A DNA stretch of 10,448 bases from an uncultured Eubacterium sp. (GTDB lineage: Bacteria > Bacillota > Clostridia > Lachnospirales > Lachnospiraceae): positions 1 through 10,448 of the forward strand of contig URKY01000063.1 of the NCBI GenBank assembly GCA_900548465.1, in the 5' to 3' direction. A program made the position numbers and the translations under genes. The notes under the pieces were generated by a model. It was not told the origin of the DNA, searched no databases, and worked only from the letters and a program-made list of their open reading frames with translations. Below, one piece after another: positions 1-6,569 of the stretch. The first letter of the stretch is position 1. Each line of letters opens with the position of its first letter.

Positions 1-1
1 G

Positions 2-139
2 GAATCAGGGTCCATAGATGAGATTTTAGGATATATAAGGGAAAAAACACAGAAAAAATCCTCCCAAAATCCTTTGATTTTTGGAAATAATGCACATAAA
101 TATATTTTGTCGAGAGTGTTTACAAAAACAATTAAATAA
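2..139 (+). CDS. Possible C-terminal end of an upstream protein (5' truncated)
   Basis: This frame is open from the window edge for 45 codons to a TAA at 137-139; the other two forward frames close within the first 25 bases. The translation begins ESGSIDEILGYIREKTQKK and ends SRVFTKTIK. It is hydrophilic and basic, and reads like the end of a cytosolic protein, but I recognise no family. A run of 45 open codons in such AT-rich DNA can occur by chance, so this is only a candidate. A weak hairpin (64-84, CCAAAATC paired with GATTTTTGG) lies inside the frame. No clear terminator follows the stop before the next gene's leader. Confidence 0.4.
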   Translation, partial: ESGSIDEILGYIREKTQKKSSQNPLIFGNNAHKYILSRVFTKTIK

Positions 140-155
140 AGGCTAAAAGTATTAT

Positions 156-185
156 TTGTCCCAACTTAAAAATGGTGTGTATTTT
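156..185 (+). promoter_or_regulatory. Weak candidate promoter for the GH76 gene
   Basis: TTGTCC at 156-161 and TATTTT at 180-185 are separated by 18 bases and sit about 90 bases before the ATG at 274. The match to the vegetative consensus is only moderate, and other pairings are possible in such AT-rich DNA. Confidence 0.3.
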
Positions 186-192
186 TTAGAAA

Positions 193-243
193 TGGTAACC
201 AAATTTTATATTTCATTGAGCCTTAATTTGTAAGGTGATAACC
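193..243 (+). promoter_or_regulatory. Leader dyads upstream of the GH76 gene
   Basis: TGGTAACCA (193-201) is an odd-length palindrome flanked by AAA and AAT. A small hairpin, CCTTA-ATTTG-TAAGG, follows at 221-235, and a GGTGATAACC dyad at 234-243. All lie between the candidate promoter and the strong ribosome site AGGAGG (263-268). They could be an operator for a sugar-responsive repressor or simple leader structure. Nothing in the sequence settles which. Confidence 0.25.
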
Positions 244-273
244 TATAAAAAAGGATGAAAATAGGAGGGAAAC

Positions 274-3200
274 ATGCTAAAAAGATTTATTTCAATTTTG
301 CTAACAGTAGTTATGGTTAGCACGTTTGGGGTAGGTATGAATATTGGTAAAAATGTTGAAGTAAAAGCTGCAACTGCAGGGATAACTAATGGTGCAACTT
401 ATACAATTGTATCGGCATATAATGGTAAGGCAATAACACAGACCGACCTTTCGACATTTTATGCAAATTGTGTGGTTTGGAACACAGATGCAATGAGCGA
501 TTTGGCAAGATGGACATTAAAGGAAACAGGGGATTATTATAATATTACCAATGTAGTATCGGGTAAGAGTATAAAAATAACCGGTAAAAACAGTGGTGAT
601 AATATGGACTTAAATGGTAATGATAATTCCAATAATTACAGATGGAAGTTAGTGCCAATTACATCAGGAACATATTCCGGATGTTACTATATTGTTTCAG
701 CTGTAAAAAATGATAATGGTGAAGAAGAATATGCTGAAATTATCAGTGATGATGACAAAAAAGATAAGGATGGCGCACAGGTCAGATTATGGACAAAGGC
801 AAAAAGTGTAGATTATGAGCCTCGTCAGATTTGGAGAATACAAAAGAGTGATGCTGAGAATTTATCATTTACTGAAGCAATGGCGGACAAGGCTTTAGAA
901 GCATTTAAGAACAAGTATTATGTTAAAAATTCAACAACAGGATATGACAGCCTGGGTGGTGGATTCTGGGGAATTGCAGAAGTTATGGAGGCTATGCTTG
1001 ATGGATATGAAACAACAGGAAAACCAATTTACAGGGATATGTTTCAAAATACATATAAGGATTTTATAGCAAGAAATGGAGATTATTGGTCAAATAATGA
1101 TTTTAATGATGATATAGCCTGGGCAGTGCTTGATTCCGTAAGAGCATATTTGTTGTTTGGTGATCAGAGTTACTTAGACATTGCCAAGAAAAACTGGGAC
1201 TTTATGTATAAAAGAGGAACAGAAGGAAGAACAGACGGACTGATTAGATGGTCTCATGAAAATGGTAGAGGCGACGGAACAACGTCATGTATTAACGGAC
1301 CTGCAACAGTAGGTGCATGTTATCTGGCAATTGCCACAGGCGATGACAGTTATTATACAAAAGCTAAAAGTGTATTTGACGCATGGAGAAATAGTTCACT
1401 GTATGTAAGAGAAGGTGACGATGCAGGACATGTGTGGGATAGTGCAGGAAATAACTGGCGTTCTACTTATAATCAGGGAACTTTCCTTGGAGCAGCAATC
1501 ATGCTTTATGAAAAGTATGGAACACAGCAGTATTATGATGATGCATGCAATGTTATGGCAAATACAGTAAAACACTTATGCTATAACAATATTTTAAAAG
1601 AAGAGAATACAAATTCAGGTGACCTTTCAGGTATGAGAGGAATTCTCATGAGGTATATGAGAAAATTCATTGTAGATTTTAATAAGGGTGAGTATCTTTC
1701 ATTCTTTAAAGATAATGCAAGAGTTGCATGGATGAATAGTAATTCAAAAGGAATTATGCAATGTTCATGGCAGAAAAAAGCATCTGAAGACGCAACATGG
1801 GATTCATTTGCGGCTTATAACGCCATTTCACTTATGGCGAACATGCCGACATATGCGGATAATTTACAAAGGGATGCTTATTCAAATATTGAAGCAGAAG
1901 ATTTAGATTATTGTAAAGGGCTTATTTCGGAAAATTCCGGCGGAACCAGTGGTGGCAGAAGTCTTGGTGGTGTAAAGAACGGAAATTATGCTGCTTACTA
2001 CAATATTGATTTTGGTGAGACAGGTGCATCAAAACTCACATTTAAATATTCAAGAAGTACTGAAAAAGAAGATGCAAATGGAACATTGGAATTTAGACTT
2101 GGAAGCACAACAGGACCACTTATTGCAAAGGCAAGCATTGAAAATACAGGAACATGGCAGAACTGGAAGGAAGTGACAATTGATACAGCCCGCATTACCG
2201 GAGTGCAGAACGTATACATAGTGTTTAAGTCAGATACATCGTATGTATGTAATTTTGATTACTTTAAATTTACTAAGGCAACAAAGGACAATCAGGGATA
2301 CTTTTTCCTAAAGTCAGATGCATCAAATCAGTATGCAATGTGTAAAAACGGAAGCAGTGATACAACAATTGTTGCAACAAGTGATAATAGAGATGAGTGG
2401 GAACAGTTTAAAATAATTAAAAATGATGATGGAACAGTTTCTTTCAAATCATTAGTATCAGGAAAATATATATGTATGGTAAGTGAAGGAGCATATCTTA
2501 CAGCAAGCACCTCCGCAATATATAACGGAGAAAAATTTGTTATAGAAAGATACGCGGAAGATACAAGTAAAAATAAACAGTTTGCTATTAGGTCAATTGC
2601 AAATGGAAAGTATTTGTGCGTTGATCCAAGTGGCGACAAGGCGGTTCTTTCAACTTCAACTACGATAGGTGGCTTATGGGAAACTTTCCATATGGAAACC
2701 GTAAATGGAGAATGGATAGTGCCTGACGGAACTGTTCTTGTGGATAGTGCATATAGAGATGCATTTTCAAAAATTGAAGCAGAGAGCACAGATGACTTTA
2801 ATGGAACAATTAATTATGATACATACCTAGGAAATACCAATGATGGTGAATGGGCAAGATATGATAGTGTAAGATTTACCAAAACCGCAAAGAGTATTAT
2901 AATGAATTACTCTGTAAGAGGTAAGGTTGCCACAGGAAAAGTATCATTGTATTTAGATAGTTTGGATACGACACCTGTTGGAGAATTGTATCTGACTGAA
3001 ACTGCTGAAGACAGTTGGGATACATATGTAGAAAAACAGTTTGCTTTGGAAAAAGAGATAAGTGCAGGAGTTCATAATGTATATCTTAAATTTACCCCTG
3101 ACAGCGGAAAGACATATGTTGGAAATATCGATTATTTCTTATTTAGTGAAGAGGCATATGAAGAACCAACAACAGTAGCGCCAACCACAACAGTAGCGCC

Positions 3201-5025
3201 AACGACAACAGTAGCGCCAACCACAACAGTGGCACCTACTACTACAGTGACACCTACTACAGTGACACCTACTACAGTAGCACCTACTACAAAGGTAGAT
3301 CCTACAACAACAGTTGACGAGGATGTGGTTCCGGCTCCAATAGGATTAACATACGCAGGAAATGAAACGCTTCCATACTACTTTGCATGGCAGGCACCTG
3401 CAAGTGACATAGACAGCTATAATGTATATGTTGATGGAAGATTAGCAGCAACATCAAATATAACAGCTATTAATTTAACAGCAGATGTATTTAAGGATGG
3501 AAAAAAGGATTATACAATATCAGTAAAATCTGTTAAAAATGGTAAGGAATCAGAAGCAACATCAATTACATATAGCTTTAAGGATGATGTGACAACAACG
3601 GTAGCACCTACCACAATAGTGGCACCAACTACAACAGTGGCACCAACAACTGTAGCACCTACTACGACGGTTGCCCCAACTACAACAGTAGCGCCGACTA
3701 CAACAGTAGCGCCAACCACAACGGTGGCACCTACTACAACAGTAGCGCCAACCACAACGGTAGCCCCAACTACAACAGTAGCCCCGACAACGGTAGTACC
3801 AACTACAACAGTTGATGAGGATGCAGTTCCTGCACCAATAGGATTACTATATGCAGGAAATGAAATATTTCCATATTACTTTGCATGGCAGGCACCTACA
3901 AGTGACATAGAAAGTTACAACGTATATGTTGATGGAAGATTAGTGGCAACATCAAATGTGCCAAATATAGATCTTTCTATAGATGTGTTTAAGGATGGCA
4001 AAAAGGATTATACAATATCAGTAAAATCTGTTAGAGATGGCAGGGAATCAGAAGCAATATCAGTTACATATAGTTTCAAGGATGAATTGCCAACAACGGT
4101 GGCACCTACAACAGTAGCGCCGACAACGGTAGCACCTACGACAGAGGCACCTACAACAGTAGCACCTACGACAGAGGCACCTACAACAGTAGCGCCAACA
4201 ACAGAGGCACCTACAACAGTAGCACCTACAACGGTAGCTCCTACAACAGAGGCACCAACAACGGTAGCTCCTACAACAGAGGCTCCAACAACGGTGGCAC
4301 CAACAACGGAAGCACCTACAACAGAGGCACCTACTACAGTAGCCCCAACGACAGAGGCACCTACTACAATGGCACCTACAACACAGAGTGAAACTTCAAC
4401 AGTAGCAATTGGAGAAGGAAGCAATGCAGGTAAGGTTGACAGCGAAATTCTTAACTGCAAGAATGATAAGGATTTAGCAGGATCTACTTTCGGAAAACTT
4501 TGTGTAAAGGTTAAGAAGAGCAAGAAGAAGGCTATCAGTCTTACATGGAAGAACATACAGGTTGCTAAGACATATGTTATATATGGTGCAAAGTGTGGAA
4601 CTTCATATAAGAAGATTGCAACTGTTCACAGCAAGACATTTACTAATAAGAAGCTCAGGAAAGGTACTTACTATAAGTACATGGTTGTTGCATTAAATGA
4701 AAAGGGCGAAGTGGTAGCAATATCCAAGTTAATTCATGTGGCAACAAAGGGTGGAAAAGTAGGTAACTGTAAGAAGCTTAAAGTGAACAAGTCAAAGGTT
4801 AACTTAAAGCAGGGTAAGAAGTTTAAGTTAAAAGTTAAACAGATTGCTGAATCAAAGAAGGTTAAATTAAAGAAACATAGAAAGATAGCCTTCGAATCAG
4901 ATAATCAGGATGTGGCTGTTGTATCCAAAAAGGGAGTCATTACAGCTAAGAAGAAAGGCAAGTGTTCAGTTTATGTTTATGCACAGAATGGTGTATATAA
5001 GAAAGTGAAAGTTACAGTTAAATAA
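274..5025 (+). CDS. Secreted multi-modular GH76 alpha-1,6-mannanase with CBM6, FN3 and Ig-like modules
   Basis: Secreted glycosidase predicted to cut the alpha-1,6-mannan backbone, as found in yeast cell-wall mannan. Residues 1-32 are a signal peptide (MLKR, hydrophobic core, cleavage near VKA-A). Residues 35-195 resemble a ricin-type beta-trefoil carbohydrate-binding module. Residues 200-530 are GH76, with the paired catalytic aspartates at D279-D280 in FNDDIAWAVLD and a typical GGGFWG region before them. CBM6 modules lie at 534-670 and 827-963, each with an IEAE start and a (F/I)DYF(K/L)F end. A second trefoil or fascin-like module (672-826) separates them. PTT(T)VA linkers at 965-1014, 1106-1180 and 1273-1371 flank two FN3 domains (1018-1105, 1184-1271). 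The tail (about 1400-1583) is lysine-rich, with an FN3-like and a Big_2-like Ig domain, and has no LPxTG motif. The start is supported by AGGAGG five bases upstream. It stands alone, followed by a terminator. The family call is firm; the exact substrate is inferred. Confidence 0.93.
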   Translation: MLKRFISILLTVVMVSTFGVGMNIGKNVEVKAATAGITNGATYTIVSAYNGKAITQTDLSTFYANCVVWNTDAMSDLARWTLKETGDYYNITNVVSGKSIKITGKNSGDNMDLNGNDNSNNYRWKLVPITSGTYSGCYYIVSAVKNDNGEEEYAEIISDDDKKDKDGAQVRLWTKAKSVDYEPRQIWRIQKSDAENLSFTEAMADKALEAFKNKYYVKNSTTGYDSLGGGFWGIAEVMEAMLDGYETTGKPIYRDMFQNTYKDFIARNGDYWSNNDFNDDIAWAVLDSVRAYLLFGDQSYLDIAKKNWDFMYKRGTEGRTDGLIRWSHENGRGDGTTSCINGPATVGACYLAIATGDDSYYTKAKSVFDAWRNSSLYVREGDDAGHVWDSAGNNWRSTYNQGTFLGAAIMLYEKYGTQQYYDDACNVMANTVKHLCYNNILKEENTNSGDLSGMRGILMRYMRKFIVDFNKGEYLSFFKDNARVAWMNSNSKGIMQCSWQKKASEDATWDSFAAYNAISLMANMPTYADNLQRDAYSNIEAEDLDYCKGLISENSGGTSGGRSLGGVKNGNYAAYYNIDFGETGASKLTFKYSRSTEKEDANGTLEFRLGSTTGPLIAKASIENTGTWQNWKEVTIDTARITGVQNVYIVFKSDTSYVCNFDYFKFTKATKDNQGYFFLKSDASNQYAMCKNGSSDTTIVATSDNRDEWEQFKIIKNDDGTVSFKSLVSGKYICMVSEGAYLTASTSAIYNGEKFVIERYAEDTSKNKQFAIRSIANGKYLCVDPSGDKAVLSTSTTIGGLWETFHMETVNGEWIVPDGTVLVDSAYRDAFSKIEAESTDDFNGTINYDTYLGNTNDGEWARYDSVRFTKTAKSIIMNYSVRGKVATGKVSLYLDSLDTTPVGELYLTETAEDSWDTYVEKQFALEKEISAGVHNVYLKFTPDSGKTYVGNIDYFLFSEEAYEEPTTVAPTTTVAPTTTVAPTTTVAPTTTVTPTTVTPTTVAPTTKVDPTTTVDEDVVPAPIGLTYAGNETLPYYFAWQAPASDIDSYNVYVDGRLAATSNITAINLTADVFKDGKKDYTISVKSVKNGKESEATSITYSFKDDVTTTVAPTTIVAPTTTVAPTTVAPTTTVAPTTTVAPTTTVAPTTTVAPTTTVAPTTTVAPTTTVAPTTVVPTTTVDEDAVPAPIGLLYAGNEIFPYYFAWQAPTSDIESYNVYVDGRLVATSNVPNIDLSIDVFKDGKKDYTISVKSVRDGRESEAISVTYSFKDELPTTVAPTTVAPTTVAPTTEAPTTVAPTTEAPTTVAPTTEAPTTVAPTTVAPTTEAPTTVAPTTEAPTTVAPTTEAPTTEAPTTVAPTTEAPTTMAPTTQSETSTVAIGEGSNAGKVDSEILNCKNDKDLAGSTFGKLCVKVKKSKKKAISLTWKNIQVAKTYVIYGAKCGTSYKKIATVHSKTFTNKKLRKGTYYKYMVVALNEKGEVVAISKLIHVATKGGKVGNCKKLKVNKSKVNLKQGKKFKLKVKQIAESKKVKLKKHRKIAFESDNQDVAVVSKKGVITAKKKGKCSVYVYAQNGVYKKVKVTVK
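3166..3315 (+). repeat. PTT(T)VA linker repeat block 1
   Basis: In-frame minisatellite of about 50 residues between the second CBM6 and the first FN3 domain. It starts with 18-base units (PTTTVA) and shifts to 15-base units (PTTVT, PTTVA). It is probably an extended spacer, and Thr-rich linkers of this kind may be O-glycosylated. Confidence 0.9.
3589..3813 (+). repeat. PTTTVA linker repeat block 2
   Basis: In-frame minisatellite of about 75 residues between the two FN3 domains. It consists mostly of 18-base units encoding PTTTVA, with third-position variation (GTAGCG, GTGGCA, GTTGCC). It ends in the same TTTVDED junction as block 1, which supports duplication of a linker plus FN3 cassette. 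Confidence 0.9.
4090..4386 (+). repeat. PTTVA/PTTEA linker repeat block 3
   Basis: In-frame minisatellite of about 99 residues between the second FN3 domain and the basic tail. The unit is 15 bases (PTTVA or PTTEA). Valine and glutamate units often alternate, giving a 30-base higher-order period. The glutamates make this linker acidic, unlike blocks 1 and 2. Confidence 0.9.
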
Positions 5026-5049
5026 AGATATATAATATTAGAAAAGTAG

Positions 5050-5110
5050 CGGGCATTATGATACTCCCCGGTCAGATAGACAGGGGAGTATCATGAAGCC
5101 CGTTATTTTT
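5050..5110 (+). terminator. Rho-independent terminator of the GH76 gene
   Basis: Arms 5050-5069 and 5083-5102 pair through CGGGC/GCCCG and ATGATACTCCCC/GGGGAGTATCAT, with a short internal mismatch and a 13-base loop. TTATTTTT follows at 5103-5110. On the reverse strand the same hairpin is followed by CTACTTTTC, so it could also stop read-through from the convergent tspO gene, though less strongly. Confidence 0.9.
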
Positions 5111-5303
5111 GCTTAAAAGCAACAAAGAAGCAAGAAAATAACAAACTGTGTGGCAAAAATTGGCTCACCGCAAGAAATTCGAAGCCGAAAAGCAACAAAA
5201 ACAAGATAAATCAAGAAAAATGTTTCTTTCCACATCCGAGAAATCTCCGCTTCCGGAAAATTGCTATAGGCACGAAGAAAGGCAACAAGTGAAAAAGCAA
5301 CGT

Positions 5304-5768
5304 CTATTTTTGTATTATATAGATTGCCAAATTTAAATATCCTGCAAATGTCACCCAGAGAGAATATGGTATTAGTAAATATGCCGCAGGTTTTGAAATT
5401 TTATAAAACATAACTATTGTTATGAGAATTAAGAACCATAACACAACAAGCCATATAAAAGAAATAAGATACCAATGAAGGTTAAAAAACAATATTGACC
5501 AAAAGAAATTAAAAGCAAGCTGAAGAAAATAAACAGATAAGGTTTTATCATTTGGTTGATCTGAAATTACTACAAGATAGGAACTGATACCCATAAGGAC
5601 ATACAGAATAGTCCAAACAATTGGGAAAATCCATCCCGGTGGAGATAAAGGCGGTTTGTTTATCATCTTAAAGGTCTGCATACTTCCCCGGGTTAAAAGG
5701 GCAGATAAAGCACCTATTATAAGCGGTAATGCTATGCATATGGTAAGGGTTGTTTTGTCAGTTTTCAA
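5304..5768 (-). CDS. tspO: TspO/MBR family membrane protein
   Basis: Homologue of the translocator protein/benzodiazepine-receptor family, small five-helix membrane proteins that bind tetrapyrroles and sterol-like ligands. Numbered from the TTG start, the family signature KPPLSPPGWIFPIVWT is at residues 38-53. The conserved helix FNFFWSILFF is at 86-95, and PYSLWVTFAGYLN at 134-146 forms the last helix. Five hydrophobic segments cover most of the 154 residues, the usual family length. An ATG five codons upstream (5781-5783) is in frame but is itself part of GGAGGTG, which lies eight bases before the TTG. I therefore take TTG (5766-5768) as the start; a 159-residue form from the ATG is the alternative. 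The gene is convergent with the GH76 gene and divergent from a small membrane protein. Its physiological role in an anaerobe is unclear. Confidence 0.93.
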   Translation of the reverse strand: MKTDKTTLTICIALPLIIGALSALLTRGSMQTFKMINKPPLSPPGWIFPIVWTILYVLMGISSYLVVISDQPNDKTLSVYFLQLAFNFFWSILFFNLHWYLISFIWLVVLWFLILITIVMFYKISKPAAYLLIPYSLWVTFAGYLNLAIYIIQK

Positions 5769-5774
5769 ATAATT

Positions 5775-5781
5775 CACCTCC
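5775..5781 (-). promoter_or_regulatory. Ribosome binding site that decides the tspO start
   Basis: On the reverse strand this reads GGAGGTG, followed by AATTA and TTG. The G of the upstream in-frame ATG belongs to this site, and no purine-rich site lies before that ATG. This favours initiation at the TTG. Confidence 0.75.
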
Positions 5782-5808
5782 ATACAAAAAATATATGTAG
5801 AAGAAATG

Positions 5809-5836
5809 TTTGTATGAATATTTTAGTAATTGACAA
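5809..5836 (-). promoter_or_regulatory. Weak candidate tspO promoter
   Basis: On the reverse strand, TTGTCA (5831-5836) and TACAAA (5809-5814) are spaced by 16 bases, about 30 bases before the ribosome site. The -35 box lies in the palindrome AATTGACAATT (5828-5838), which also gives a perfect TTGACA on the forward strand towards the 71-residue gene. I see no good -10 for the forward direction. Confidence 0.35.
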
Positions 5837-5864
5837 TTAAGTTAGATTATGAAAAAATACCCCT

Positions 5865-6080
5865 ATGGAATTATTATATATTAGAGAACAGGATTTCCAT
5901 CTGGCTAGTGAAGAAGAGCAGGATGATATTCTGAGTCATTATGAAAAAAAGAATAGAAAAATATGGTTTAAGCGTTTTATAATTACTCTTATTCTGGCAA
6001 CAATAGGAATTGTATTTCAGATTATTGCAGCTTATATATCTCCATGGTTATATCCTTCAACAGGTATTACAGAGCTGTAG
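5865..6080 (+). CDS. Small single-pass membrane protein of unknown function
   Basis: I do not recognise a family for this 71-residue protein. Residues 1-30 are hydrophilic and acidic (HLASEEEQDDILSHYEKK). A basic stretch, KKNRKIWFKR (29-38), precedes one hydrophobic helix at about 38-60 and a short tail, WLYPSTGITEL. The positive-inside rule predicts a cytoplasmic N-terminus. No Shine-Dalgarno site is visible before the ATG, and an in-frame stop (TGA, 5850-5852) lies 12 bases upstream, so the start cannot lie further out. An overlapping ATG in another frame (5849) encodes only 11 residues. It shares direction with the acylphosphatase gene 112 bases downstream and may be cotranscribed with it. 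The clean amphipathic-then-transmembrane pattern supports a real gene, but initiation is poorly supported. Confidence 0.6.
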   Translation: MELLYIREQDFHLASEEEQDDILSHYEKKNRKIWFKRFIITLILATIGIVFQIIAAYISPWLYPSTGITEL

Positions 6081-6192
6081 CATTGTGTGGTATATTATTG
6101 TTTTTGGGAGTTAACGTTTTTTAAGAGAAGAGGGGAGAATGGAAATTTTTTGTATTACTATATAGCCTGATTTAGAAAAAGAGGACATAATA

Positions 6193-6465
6193 ATGGAGGA
6201 TAAAGTTAGAAAACATATATTTTTTTATGGCAGAGTGCAGGGAGTTGGTTTTAGATATTATTCAGTTAATAAAGCAAGACAGCTTGGACTAACCGGCTGG
6301 GTTAGAAATCTGTATGATGGATCTGTAGAAATGGAAGTTCAGGGACCGGAAAGATTTATTGATGAACTTATAATATTTTTGCAGAATCGAAGATTTGTGG
6401 AAATAGATGATATTAAGGCTAAAACTTTGCCAATTCAGGACGAATGCGATTTTGATGAAAAATAA
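6193..6465 (+). CDS. acyP: Acylphosphatase
   Basis: Small cytosolic hydrolase of acyl-phosphates such as acetyl- or carbamoyl-phosphate. The 90-residue length is normal for the family. The phosphate-binding loop GRVQGVGFRYY (13-23) carries the catalytic arginine R21. The second motif GWVRNLYDGSVE (35-46) carries the catalytic asparagine N39. GxxxxFI follows the second motif as usual. The start is supported by AGAGG eight bases before the ATG. The last stretch (DDIKAKTLPIQDECDFDEK) is the variable end. The gene is followed by a hairpin with a T-run (6510-6557). It may be the last gene of a short transcript that includes the 71-residue membrane protein. All key residues are present, so activity is likely; the physiological substrate is not indicated. 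Confidence 0.95.
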   Translation: MEDKVRKHIFFYGRVQGVGFRYYSVNKARQLGLTGWVRNLYDGSVEMEVQGPERFIDELIIFLQNRRFVEIDDIKAKTLPIQDECDFDEK

Positions 6466-6498
6466 TAATATTAAAAATATAATAATTAAAAAATTTAG

Positions 6499-6527
6499 TT
6501 GATTTTATTAAAGAGTTAGTGTAATAT
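6499..6527 (+). promoter_or_regulatory. Candidate promoter of the DUF3793-flavodoxin operon
   Basis: TTGATT (6499-6504) and TAATAT (6522-6527) are 17 bases apart. The -10 has a TG one base upstream of it, within TGTAATAT. The -10 lies inside the first of two tandem dyads, so a bound repressor would block it. Transcription from here would begin near 6534 and include the leader hairpin at 6570-6620. Confidence 0.4.
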
Positions 6528-6557
6528 AACTACAGTTAGATTATACTAACTCTTTTT
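6510..6557 (+). terminator. Hairpin with T-run after the acylphosphatase gene
   Basis: Arms 6510-6531 and 6534-6555 pair almost completely (AAAGAGTTAG with CTAACTCTTT outermost). One G-U pair and one A-G mismatch interrupt the stem, which closes on a two-base loop. The run TTTTT (6553-6557) overlaps the end of the right arm. This is a good intrinsic terminator for the gene ending at 6465, and the same bases also form the tandem operator-like dyads. Confidence 0.7.
6514..6551 (+). promoter_or_regulatory. Two tandem 18-bp dyads, candidate repressor operators
   Basis: AGTTAG-TGTAAT-ATAACT (6514-6531) and AGTTAG-ATTATA-CTAACT (6534-6551) are separated by AC. Each is a dyad with AGTTA/TAACT half-sites, and together they form direct repeats of 20-base period, about two helical turns. 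The TTAG...CTAA half-sites resemble those of DtxR/IdeR-type metal repressors. The operon downstream encodes flavodoxin, a classic iron-sparing protein. The regulator identity is inference. Confidence 0.5.
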
Positions 6558-6569
6558 GAATAGACATTT

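Noticed and set aside
1988..2789. Small open frames on both strands inside the CBM6 and trefoil region
   Set aside because: They overlap clearly coding sequence in the main frame and show no motif of their own.
3166..4386. CRISPR-like regular repeats
   Set aside because: Units of 15 or 18 bases are contiguous and in frame with a protein; there are no spacers.
3510..4556. Reverse-strand open frames rich in VVGAT/VVGAS repeats
   Set aside because: They are the antisense of the PTTVA linker codons; the forward frame is part of one continuous secreted protein.
5148..5336. 62-codon forward open frame between the terminator and tspO
   Set aside because: Low-complexity Lys/Gln/Ser composition, no ribosome site, and its end overlaps the tspO 3' end.
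5828..5858. Strong forward promoter from TTGACA at 5830-5835 for the 71-residue gene
   Set aside because: At 16-18 base spacing the -10 would be AAAAAT or similar, a poor match.
6138..6164. Eight-codon frame (MEIFCITI) before acyP after a purine run
   Set aside because: The purine run is very close to the ATG and nothing suggests an attenuator; most likely chance.
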